A stretch of DNA of 64,000 nt from Salinisphaera sp. Q1T1-3 (GTDB lineage: Bacteria > Pseudomonadota > Gammaproteobacteria > Nevskiales > Salinisphaeraceae). The position numbers and the translations under genes were made by a program. The stretch covers positions 1-64,000 of the forward strand of contig NZ_QZWD01000020.1 in assembly GCF_003602005.1 (NCBI RefSeq), read 5' to 3'. The notes below the pieces were generated by a model. It made no database searches. It was not told the origin of the DNA and saw only the letters and a program-made list of their open reading frames with translations. The stretch's first letter is position 1; each line of letters begins with the position of its first letter. Shown here in pieces: positions 25,550-32,951 of this stretch.

Positions 25550-26647
25550 ATGGCGCATCGGCCCACGAATCATGCCGCCCGCGGTGCATTGACCAACGCG
25601 GCGAGCCGCTTTGCGGCCGCCCACGGCGAGGATTTCGACGACGGCTGGGATACGCTGGATACGCTTGCCGACGACGACACGGCCCCGCCCACGCGCCTGC
25701 ACCGCGACCCGACCCGGCGCGTCATCTCGCGCAACGAATCGCCTGATGTGCCATTCGCGGCCTCCATCAATCCCTACAAGGGCTGTGCGCACGGCTGTAT
25801 CTATTGTTTCGCGCGGCCGACGCATGAATATCTGGATCACTCGGCCGGGCTGGATTTCGAAACCGAGCTCTACTACAAGCCGGAGGCCGCCGCGCTGTTC
25901 GAGGCCGAACTGCGTCATCCCCGTTATCGATGCGAGGCCATCACGCTCGGTGCCAACACCGATCCTTATCAGCCCGACGACCGCAAACTGGCGATCACCC
26001 GCGAGATTCTCGAAGTCGCCCACCAATTCAACCAGCCGATTTCGGTCATCACGAAAGGCGCGCACGTCACCCGCGATCTGGACTTGCTGGGCGACATGGC
26101 CGGGCGCGGTCTGGCCAGCGTGTTCGTGTCCGTGACGAGCCTGGACTCAGACATCAAACGCACGCTGGAGCCGCGTGCTGCCGCGCCGGGCCGGCGGCTG
26201 GCCACGATCCGCGCGCTGGCCGAGGCGGGCGTGCCAACCGGTGCGTTGATCGCTCCCGTCATCCCCATGATCACCGATCACGAGATCGAGCGCCTGGTCG
26301 CGGCGGTCGCCGACGCGGGAGCAAGGCGCGTCGGCCATGTGCTATTGCGCCTGCCACACAGCATCAAGCAGCTGTTTCGCGAGTGGCTGGAAACGCATTA
26401 TCCCGACCGCGCCGCGCACGTAATGAGCCTGATCCGCCAGATGCGCGGCGGCGCCGACTACGACGCCACCTGGGGCACCCGCATGACCGGCACCGGTCAT
26501 TACGCTGCACTCATCGAAAAACGTATCGCCCTGGCCCGACGTCGCCACGGCCTGGAGGGCCAACGCTTTGCACTGGATACGTCGCAGTTCGCCCCGCCGC
26601 CGGCCACCGGCGATCAGTTCGGCTTCGATTTCGGCCGCCAGGTGTGA
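25550..26647 (+). CDS. PA0069-type radical SAM protein (SplB-like), SOS-linked
   Basis: A radical S-adenosylmethionine enzyme, 365 residues, with the iron-sulfur motif C-x3-C-x2-C at Cys79, Cys83 and Cys86 (GCAHGCIYCFARP) and NPYKGC before it, as in spore-photoproduct-lyase-like proteins. The family called PA0069 in Pseudomonas has no proven reaction, but PA0069 itself is, to my recollection, in the LexA regulon. I start at ATG 25550; a much longer in-frame opening upstream is non-coding because it overlaps the SDR gene and contains the LexA box. A role in repair of a DNA lesion is inferred from the box and the fold. Confidence 0.9.
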   Translation: MAHRPTNHAARGALTNAASRFAAAHGEDFDDGWDTLDTLADDDTAPPTRLHRDPTRRVISRNESPDVPFAASINPYKGCAHGCIYCFARPTHEYLDHSAGLDFETELYYKPEAAALFEAELRHPRYRCEAITLGANTDPYQPDDRKLAITREILEVAHQFNQPISVITKGAHVTRDLDLLGDMAGRGLASVFVSVTSLDSDIKRTLEPRAAAPGRRLATIRALAEAGVPTGALIAPVIPMITDHEIERLVAAVADAGARRVGHVLLRLPHSIKQLFREWLETHYPDRAAHVMSLIRQMRGGADYDATWGTRMTGTGHYAALIEKRIALARRRHGLEGQRFALDTSQFAPPPATGDQFGFDFGRQV

Positions 26648-26824
26648 CCTCTCAGTAGATCGTTCATCCGAGCCGCGATCCTTGTAGCCGATGGGTGCTG
26701 AAATCCAGAAGCCAAAGGAGCCAACACTGAGCGTGGTACATAATCAAGTGCCTTTTTGACTGCCCCGTCGCATGCGGCTATAACCGAAAAGTCTCATCCG
26801 GAGACGGACACGGCGGCATCAGGC

Positions 26825-27433
26825 ATGTCAAAAACAAGATTCGATCTTTTCCGTCCGGCTGCAACGCGCTGCCTCGGCGTCTTTTTCATGCTACTCGTAT
26901 GCCCGCCTGCGGCCTTCGCGGACACGGCCACGCACTCGCCGGTCAGCCAACCCGTCTTGGGCAAACTCGTCTATGGGCGGGCCGATTGCGTCAAGAATTG
27001 CGTGCAGGGTTATGCAGCCGGCGATCAGGTGATTTTCTTCACGGTCGGGGCCTTCGGCGACATCATTCGCGCCGAAACCGTGGTACCGACCGATTCGCCC
27101 ACGGATTCTCGCGGGACCGTCTCAACGCGCTCGGGCGGGACACGCGTGCCGGCCGAAAAATGCCATAACGCGCGGATGTGCCAAGATAATCCGAAAACAC
27201 CCACGATCAGAACCATTATTTACATGGCAGCGACGCCAGCTGGGCCCGGGATGGTGTCGATCAGCACCCAGGTGCGATATATCGTGACCGCGACGAACGG
27301 TTCGCTCTACGGACGAGGCGATATCTATAACACCAGCCCGATTTCGACAACGACAACGTCTTCCGATAACTACAACGGGCCACTGGACGGGCAATTTCGA
27401 CCGGCAAACGACGCGGTTGGCGTCAGTCCCTAG
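26825..27433 (+). CDS. Secreted protein of unknown function
   Basis: 202 residues from ATG 26825; a TTG further upstream would add residues that do not look like a signal peptide. The N-terminus is a good Sec signal (basic start, hydrophobic core GVFFMLLVCPPAAFA, cleavage near FA-DT at residue 35). The mature part is rich in Thr, Ser and Asn and has four cysteines (CVKNC, then C and C in KCHNARMC), which may pair in the periplasm. I recognise no family. The codon usage appears less GC-biased than its neighbours, which may mean recent arrival. It stands alone. Confidence 0.65.
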   Translation: MSKTRFDLFRPAATRCLGVFFMLLVCPPAAFADTATHSPVSQPVLGKLVYGRADCVKNCVQGYAAGDQVIFFTVGAFGDIIRAETVVPTDSPTDSRGTVSTRSGGTRVPAEKCHNARMCQDNPKTPTIRTIIYMAATPAGPGMVSISTQVRYIVTATNGSLYGRGDIYNTSPISTTTTSSDNYNGPLDGQFRPANDAVGVSP

Positions 27434-27696
27434 TCGAGATTGCCTACGCAATGAGCCGCCGCCGAAACACGTTGGCGGCCGGCCGATCATCGTCGCCGGG
27501 CCAGCTTGAGCGTAAGACGGGCACTTTCGGCAATGAAGTCGCCAAGAGAGTCAGCTATTTTTCAGGGCGCCTGATGTGGACATCCCGGCCAGCACCCGGT
27601 CACCAGCCTCGGCATGTTTAAAGTTTCGCGCCCGGTCCACCGTTCCAATACGCCCCATGGCAGAGTAGTCGCCGTCTTTCTGTCTGCTCTGTCGCG

Positions 27697-29142
27697 ATGA
27701 CGCACGCCTCGGCGACCCAATCGCCCTCGCCGCTCACCAACCCATTGCTGCTCGTGATGGTGCTGGCCGCCTTCACGAGCGTGCTCAACAACAGCATGGT
27801 CAACGTCGCGATTCCGGTCGTCAGCCACGATCTGGGCATCGCACCGAGTCTGTCCGGCTGGATCATCACGGCGTATTCGATCGTGTTCGCGACCGGTGTG
27901 GCGATCTATGGCCGTGTGTCGGACAGCTATAGTCTGCGCCGGACCTTTCTGTTCGCACTCGTGGTGTTCGGCCTCGGTTCGCTGACCTGTGCCCTGGCCC
28001 CGCATTTCGGCGTGCTCGTGGGCGGGCGGGCGATTCAGGCGGCCGGCGCGGCCGCCATTCCCTCATTGGCCTACGGCTCGATCGCCCGTCTGTTCCCGGC
28101 CGGCCAGCGAGGGCGGCTGTTCGGCATCATGTCCTCTGCGGTAGGTATGGGCGCAGCGACCGGGCCGCTGGTGGGCGGCATCGGGGTGTCGATGGCCGGA
28201 TGGCGCATTCTGTTCTTTGGCACGCTGGCGGTACTCTGCCTGTTGTTCATCGCCGCCTGGCAACGTCTACCGGAGCCGAACGCCGGGCGCACGCCGCCAA
28301 GCGATCGTCTCGCGCGTGTCGATCTGCCGGGCGGTCTGTTACTGGCAGTCAGCGCCGCGGCACTGCTGTTCGGGGTCACCGCGGTCAGCCATGTCGGCCC
28401 GACGGCTCCGCGCGCCTGGGGCATGCTGGTCGTCGCCCTGATCACCGGAAGCCTGTTCACCTGGCGAATCCGCACGGCGCGTCATCCTTTCGTGCCGCCG
28501 GCATTGTTCGGCAACCGGCGTTTTCTTTCCGCGGCGCTGATCGCCCTGCTCTCACAGGGGGCCTTCATCGGCGGTGGTCTGTTTCTCACCCCGTTGATGC
28601 TGATCGATCAGCTCGGGTTCTCGGCGTTCCAGGCCGGGCTGGTCATCGCCCCGGGGGCGATCTCCGTCGCCTTGCTGGCACCGATCGTCGGCCGGCTGTC
28701 CGATCGTTACGGCCCGCGCGCTGTGCTGGGCACCAGCCTGACGGTCCTGCTGACCGGGCTCATCGGTCTGTCGAGCATCGGGGCGGGCGGTCCGGTCTAT
28801 GTGCTTGCAGCCTGTCTGGTCGTTGCCAGTTCGGGCTATGCCGGCGTGACCTCGCCCGCCGCCAATGCGGCCTCGACGGCGTTGTCCACGGAGATCGCCG
28901 GCGTGGGTTTCGGCATCTACCAGCTGTGTTTCTTCATGGGCGCGGGGACCGGCGCTGCCGTGTTCGGCAGCGTGCTTGCCGCCCGCCGTCACCACGCCGG
29001 CGGCGCGCTCAATCCGCTCTACGGTGGGCCGGCGGCCACCGCCCCGTTCTCCGATGCCTATCTTGTCGCCTGTGTCGCGGTCCTCGTGGCCCTGATCGCG
29101 CTGATCGGCCTCGGTCGAGCACGCCGCATCGAGGCCATCTAA
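27697..29142 (+). CDS. DHA2-type MFS efflux transporter
   Basis: A 481-residue permease with about 14 hydrophobic segments. The first helix (VLAAFTSVLNNSMVNVAIPVV) and the following AYSIVFATGVAIYGRVSD motif are those of drug:proton antiporters. No membrane-fusion partner is adjacent, unlike the EmrB-type gene at 462, so it probably works alone across the inner membrane. The 263 bases upstream hold no gene that I can support. Repeat copy E begins 8 bases after the TAA stop. Confidence 0.88.
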   Translation: MTHASATQSPSPLTNPLLLVMVLAAFTSVLNNSMVNVAIPVVSHDLGIAPSLSGWIITAYSIVFATGVAIYGRVSDSYSLRRTFLFALVVFGLGSLTCALAPHFGVLVGGRAIQAAGAAAIPSLAYGSIARLFPAGQRGRLFGIMSSAVGMGAATGPLVGGIGVSMAGWRILFFGTLAVLCLLFIAAWQRLPEPNAGRTPPSDRLARVDLPGGLLLAVSAAALLFGVTAVSHVGPTAPRAWGMLVVALITGSLFTWRIRTARHPFVPPALFGNRRFLSAALIALLSQGAFIGGGLFLTPLMLIDQLGFSAFQAGLVIAPGAISVALLAPIVGRLSDRYGPRAVLGTSLTVLLTGLIGLSSIGAGGPVYVLAACLVVASSGYAGVTSPAANAASTALSTEIAGVGFGIYQLCFFMGAGTGAAVFGSVLAARRHHAGGALNPLYGGPAATAPFSDAYLVACVAVLVALIALIGLGRARRIEAI

Positions 29143-29149
29143 AGCCCGA

Positions 29150-29418
29150 GGGCCTGTTGATGTTTCGTGCGAGCCCGCGCCAAGCGCTGTTCTGCGGCAA
29201 GACGAGGCGTAGCAGGCGCCGCGCAGTCATTCTGCGCTAGCCTGCTAGAACGCTGTATTGCCGCAAAACAGCGCTTGTCCCTTCGGATTGGGCCGCAAAT
29301 CGCGCCCGGCGGCGTTGCGAGTCTGGATCGTGGCACGCCATGATCGGCGACTCGCGCCTTGCCGGACACACGGCGGTCTCTCGACGAAAAGGCGCTCGAA
29401 CGAAACCTCAACAGGCCC
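29150..29418 (+). mobile_element. MITE-like repeat family 1, copy E
   Basis: This 269-base element runs from GGGCCTGTTGATGTTTCG to CGAAACCTCAACAGGCCC. TA flanks the right side; the left has GA. It has two long imperfect hairpins: AAGCGCTGTTCTGCGGCAA near 29178-29196 pairs with TTGCCGCAAAACAGCGCTT near 29258-29276. It lies between convergent genes and its last base completes the TAG stop of the hydrolase. Confidence 0.88.
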
Positions 29419-30395
29419 TAGCCCGCCTTGCGTTCCAGCGCCTCGCCTCGATGCATCACCAGCTCGCCATCGATCAGATCACGAATCCAGCCGACGTAGC
29501 GCGGCAACAGGCGCGGCGGCAGATCATGGCCCAGGCCGTCGACCTCCTCGTAATGCACATTCGGCAGCCAGGCCGCAGTATCCCGCCCATGGGCGACCGG
29601 CAGCAGCGGATCGTCGCGGCCGTGGATCACCAGGGCCGGCTGGCGAATGTCCGACAGCAAATCCCGCCGCGAACGAGCCGAGAGCACGGCGAGCATCTGG
29701 CGATGGGTGCCGGCCGGGGCATATGACCGCTCGGCGTTCTTGAGACACTCGCTGTACCAGTCTTCCTCGCTTCGGGCCAGGCGCGGGTCACGGCTGCCGA
29801 TCAGACGCATGGTACGCGCCATGTGCGCTGCCACGTCTTCGGCGTCTCGGCTTTTCGGCGCCCGCGCCAGGCGCAGCAGAATCCGCAAACGGCTCCGCGG
29901 CAGTTTGGGATGACCCGAGGTGGACATGATGGAAGTCAGCGTCTTCACGCGTTCCGGCTCACGCGCCGCCACGACCTGGGCGATCATCCCGCCCATCGAT
30001 ACCCCGACCAGATGGGCTGCCGTGATCTCGAGCGCGTCCATCAGGGCCACTGCGTCATCGGCCATGTCCTCGATTTGATACGGTGCGCCGATGGGGCGCT
30101 TGGCCACCCCGCGCATGAAGGCCTTGAACGGCGACGGATATCGGCGTGCCGTCTTGATCTGCGTCGACAGACCGATATCGCGATTGTCGAACCGGATCAC
30201 GCGTAGCCCTGTATCTGCCAGTGCCCGACAGAAGGCGTCCGGCCAGGCACGCAATTGCATGCCGAGACCGACGATCAGCACGAGCGCTGGATCCCGCGTG
30301 CGACCGAACTGCTCGTAGGCCAGCGTCAGGCCATTGGCTTCCACCGTATCGACGATATCGGCGCCCTGCAGCGCCGGCGCAAGAAACTCTGCCAT
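29418..30395 (-). CDS. Alpha/beta-fold hydrolase
   Basis: A 325-residue esterase/lipase-like enzyme. The oxyanion segment VLIVGLGMQ, the nucleophile elbow GVSMGG with Ser133, and the late histidine in DGLGHDLPP give a full catalytic triad set; the acid is probably in VIHGRDDPLLP. Such proteins hydrolyse esters, but substrate is not predictable. The gene is divergent from the DUF1992 gene, with 51 bases between the starts. Its TAG stop lies in the junction with repeat copy E. Confidence 0.88.
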   Translation of the reverse strand: MAEFLAPALQGADIVDTVEANGLTLAYEQFGRTRDPALVLIVGLGMQLRAWPDAFCRALADTGLRVIRFDNRDIGLSTQIKTARRYPSPFKAFMRGVAKRPIGAPYQIEDMADDAVALMDALEITAAHLVGVSMGGMIAQVVAAREPERVKTLTSIMSTSGHPKLPRSRLRILLRLARAPKSRDAEDVAAHMARTMRLIGSRDPRLARSEEDWYSECLKNAERSYAPAGTHRQMLAVLSARSRRDLLSDIRQPALVIHGRDDPLLPVAHGRDTAAWLPNVHYEEVDGLGHDLPPRLLPRYVGWIRDLIDGELVMHRGEALERKAG

Positions 30396-30446
30396 GTCTT
30401 TTCGCCTAACCTTGCCGATTGCAAACGGCCGTTATACTTACCTGTC

Positions 30447-30839
30447 ATGAGCCTACTCGACCGACTCGCCGACGCCCATATCGAAACCGCCGCGGCACAG
30501 GGCGCCTTCGACGATCTGCCCGGCGCCGGACGGCCGTTGCCGCCGGACGAGGCCCGCCACGTCCCGGAACAGCTACGTGCCGGCTATCGATTGTTGAAGA
30601 ACGCCGGCTGTGTTCCGCCGGAAATGGCGAGCCGGCAGGCGTTGCGCGAGGTCGAGGATCTACTCGCCCACGCCGCACCGGACTCCGAGGAGAACCGGCG
30701 CCTGACGCGCCGAGCGCGCCGAGCGCGCCGGCTCGAACTGCAATTGTCGCAGTCACCCCGCGGCCGCGCGCTGCTCGCCGACCGTGATTACGCCGATGCC
30801 CTGCGGGACCGGCTCACAGGACAGGAGAAATCAACGTGA
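30447..30839 (+). CDS. DUF1992 (DnaJC28-like) protein
   Basis: 130 residues starting MSLLDRLADAHIETAAAQGAFDDLPGAGRPL, the hallmark of DUF1992, a domain also found in DnaJ homologue C28. The function is unknown. A basic RRARRARRLELQL segment follows. The longer in-frame opening upstream overlaps the divergent hydrolase and is rejected. TATACT (30433-30438) lies only 9 bases before ATG 30447, so the transcript may have a very short leader. The stop overlaps the GTG start of the GNAT gene (GTGA). Confidence 0.88.
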   Translation: MSLLDRLADAHIETAAAQGAFDDLPGAGRPLPPDEARHVPEQLRAGYRLLKNAGCVPPEMASRQALREVEDLLAHAAPDSEENRRLTRRARRARRLELQLSQSPRGRALLADRDYADALRDRLTGQEKST

Positions 30840-31390
30840 ATGCGCCCGCCCCGATCCATCTGCTCGATGCGGACACACCGGAACGTCTGGCCGATCTTTC
30901 GGCGCTGGCCCACATTATCTGGCAACAACATTACGTGCCGTTGATCGGCCAGGCCCAGGTCGAATACATGCTCGCCGAGGGCTACTCGGACGAGGCCCTG
31001 ATGCGCGATCACGAGGCCGGCAAGCGCTTCACCCTGGCCATGCGAGGGGAGCGGGCAATCGGGTTCGCCGCCGTCAGCCCACCCGAGCCGTCCGAGCCCG
31101 ACTGTGCCTGGCTGGACAAGCTATACGTCGCCCAGGAGGCCCGCAATCTCGGTGTCGGGCGGCGTCTGGTCGAGCGCGCCGCCTGGCAGATCGATGAATT
31201 CTGGTCGGCCGAGAAAATGGCCCTACGGGTCAACCGACACAACGACAGCTCCATCACGGCCTACAAGGCGATGGGCTTTGCGATCTGCGACACGGACGTG
31301 AAACCCATCGGGCAGGGGTTCGTGATGGATGATTACATCATGCGTGCCCCACGGGCGCATCTGGCCAATCGATCGGCCGCCTCAAACTAG
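30836..31390 (+). CDS. GNAT-family N-acetyltransferase
   Basis: Transfers an acetyl group from acetyl-CoA to an amine, 184 residues. The acetyl-CoA loop is ARNLGVGRRLVERA (about 102-115), preceded by the LDKLYV strand, with a C-terminal AYKAMGFAICDTDV as in many small-molecule and RimI-like acetyltransferases. The GTG start overlaps the DUF1992 stop by 4 bases. The substrate is unknown. The G of its TAG stop is the first base of the family 2 repeat. Confidence 0.88.
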   Translation: MNAPAPIHLLDADTPERLADLSALAHIIWQQHYVPLIGQAQVEYMLAEGYSDEALMRDHEAGKRFTLAMRGERAIGFAAVSPPEPSEPDCAWLDKLYVAQEARNLGVGRRLVERAAWQIDEFWSAEKMALRVNRHNDSSITAYKAMGFAICDTDVKPIGQGFVMDDYIMRAPRAHLANRSAASN

Positions 31391-31580
31391 GGCCTGTTAT
31401 GAACCCGGCATAAAAATAGATGAGTTTTCGGGTTGATAACGCACGTGTGCGACAGCACGCGCGCCACGGCCAACGGCCGTGAAGCCATTGAAAATAAAAA
31501 GACGGACAAGTGCCGGCGTTTTTTTCGACGGCGTTGAAAACAGCTGACGTCGTCAGCTGTTTGGGTGCCGGATTAATAAC
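31390..31580 (+). mobile_element. Repeat family 2, best preserved copy
   Basis: About 190 bases from GGGCCTGTTATGAACCCGGC to GTGCCGGATTAATAAC. The ends form an imperfect inverted repeat (GTTATGAACCCGGCA against GTTATTAATCCGGCA). The outermost GGGCCTGTT matches family 1, but the interior is unrelated. The block GAAGCCATTGAAAATAAAAA and the following GTGCCGGCGTTTTTTTCGAC recur at 16798. The rest of the gap to 31696 is featureless. Confidence 0.75.
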
Positions 31581-31696
31581 ACGTCGCGCGTGCGCCGCGC
31601 CCGTGGCGTCGGGCAAGACACGCCCCGCGCGAAGTCTACAACGCCGCGGGGCGCCGCTCGGCCACTGAGGCGGTCACCTATCTCGGGACGAGACGT

Positions 31697-32182
31697 CTAG
31701 GCACCGACATAACGACGGGTAATGTCGATCAGCGTGTCATCCAGCCACTGCGACATGGCGACGTCGTCGGCCACGAGCGATTCGAGCGTGGCCTTGACCT
31801 GTCCGGCCTCGGCGATATCGGCAACCGCGATCAAGGCCCGGTAGTTGGCGATCTCGAAATGCTCGAAGGCGATGCTGGCGGCCACGGCCTGGACCGGCGT
31901 CTCGCCGCTGAGCTGCGTGCCCCAGGAATGACCCAGCGCAGACAGCTTGCCGCCGATGTCCTTGGCGGTCGACGTATCGGCGCCAAGATCGTCGAGCAGC
32001 TGTGCGATCTCACGCCGATGCTGACGCGTCTCGGCGACATGCTCGTTCAGTCGATTCGACAGGACCGGATAATCCGAGGACAACGCCTCGGCCCGGCCAC
32101 CCAGCATGGTCTCGCCGTGCTGGGCGAAGGCATGGGCCTCCTGCAGCCATGCGATCAGCGTGTCGTGCGTGGTCTCGGCCAT
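31697..32182 (-). CDS. Ferritin-like DUF892 (YciE/YciF type) protein
   Basis: 161 residues from ATG 32182 (GGGAGCC upstream), almost all helical. The pairs LNEHVAETRQHRREI and IAFEHFEIANYRAL have the Glu/His spacing of a ferritin-like diiron four-helix bundle, and the order fits DUF892 proteins, which are linked to stress responses. A metal-dependent activity has not been established for the family, so none is assigned. The macro-domain gene lies 60 bases upstream on the same strand. Confidence 0.75.
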   Translation of the reverse strand: MAETTHDTLIAWLQEAHAFAQHGETMLGGRAEALSSDYPVLSNRLNEHVAETRQHRREIAQLLDDLGADTSTAKDIGGKLSALGHSWGTQLSGETPVQAVAASIAFEHFEIANYRALIAVADIAEAGQVKATLESLVADDVAMSQWLDDTLIDITRRYVGA

Positions 32183-32242
32183 GATCGTCGGCTCCCGATG
32201 GGAAAAGCCCTTTGTCTGGGCACGTTTCACGTGCAACCGGGC

Positions 32243-32773
32243 TCAAGTGAGTGTGGATAACGCTTCGGCGAATGCATCGAAGGCATCTTCCGAGAATAGT
32301 ACGAAACGAACCTGTCTGACCGATACCGCCTCGCGCGCTGCCTCACCCACGCTTTCCACGGCAATCGTGGCGGCCTCGGCCAGCGGATAGCCGTAGATGC
32401 CGGCGGATATGGCCGGGAAGGCGACCGATGCCGCGGCCTTGCCCTCGGCCAGGCGCATCGCCTGTCGATAGCAGGCCGCCAACTGCCGGGGCACCGCCGG
32501 GTTCTGTGAATAAACCGGACCGACACAGTGGACCACCCATTGATTGGCCAGGTCGAAGGCGGGCGTGATCACGGCCTCGCCGGCCTCGATCGGCGCAAGC
32601 GCCCGGCTGGCCTCCACCAGTTTCGGCCCCGCTGCCCGGTGGATAGCGCCGTCGACTCCGCCGCCCCCCTGCAACTGCTTGTTGGCTGCGTTGACGATGA
32701 CATCGATATCGGCCTGGCGGGTGATATCGCCCTGAACACATTCGACGATCACATCTGCGATCTCGCGCTGCAT
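32243..32773 (-). CDS. Macro-domain ADP-ribose hydrolase (YmdB-like)
   Basis: 176 residues from ATG 32773, with GGAG 11 bases upstream; an in-frame extension to 32965 overlaps the divergent peptidase and is rejected. The ADP-ribose-binding core is complete: GDITRQADIDVIVNAANKQL, then GGGGVDGAIHRAAG, and later PAISAGIYGYPLAEAA. Proteins of this form remove acetyl from O-acetyl-ADP-ribose or ADP-ribose from proteins. It is divergent from the S9 peptidase. Confidence 0.9.
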   Translation of the reverse strand: MQREIADVIVECVQGDITRQADIDVIVNAANKQLQGGGGVDGAIHRAAGPKLVEASRALAPIEAGEAVITPAFDLANQWVVHCVGPVYSQNPAVPRQLAACYRQAMRLAEGKAAASVAFPAISAGIYGYPLAEAATIAVESVGEAAREAVSVRQVRFVLFSEDAFDAFAEALSTLT

Positions 32774-32951
32774 GCTTCGATTCTCCGTTGTCGCCGTGGC
32801 ACCATCATCCGCCGCGTATCGGCGCACGCCAAGCCCGTAGCGACCGATTGCCGGTGGCGATCTCACGCGCAGCGCTTGAACCGGCCGGCCGGACCACACA
32901 TCTTGTGCGATACGCCTGGTTGGCGTATCCATTTGTTCGAGCCGGTATCTC

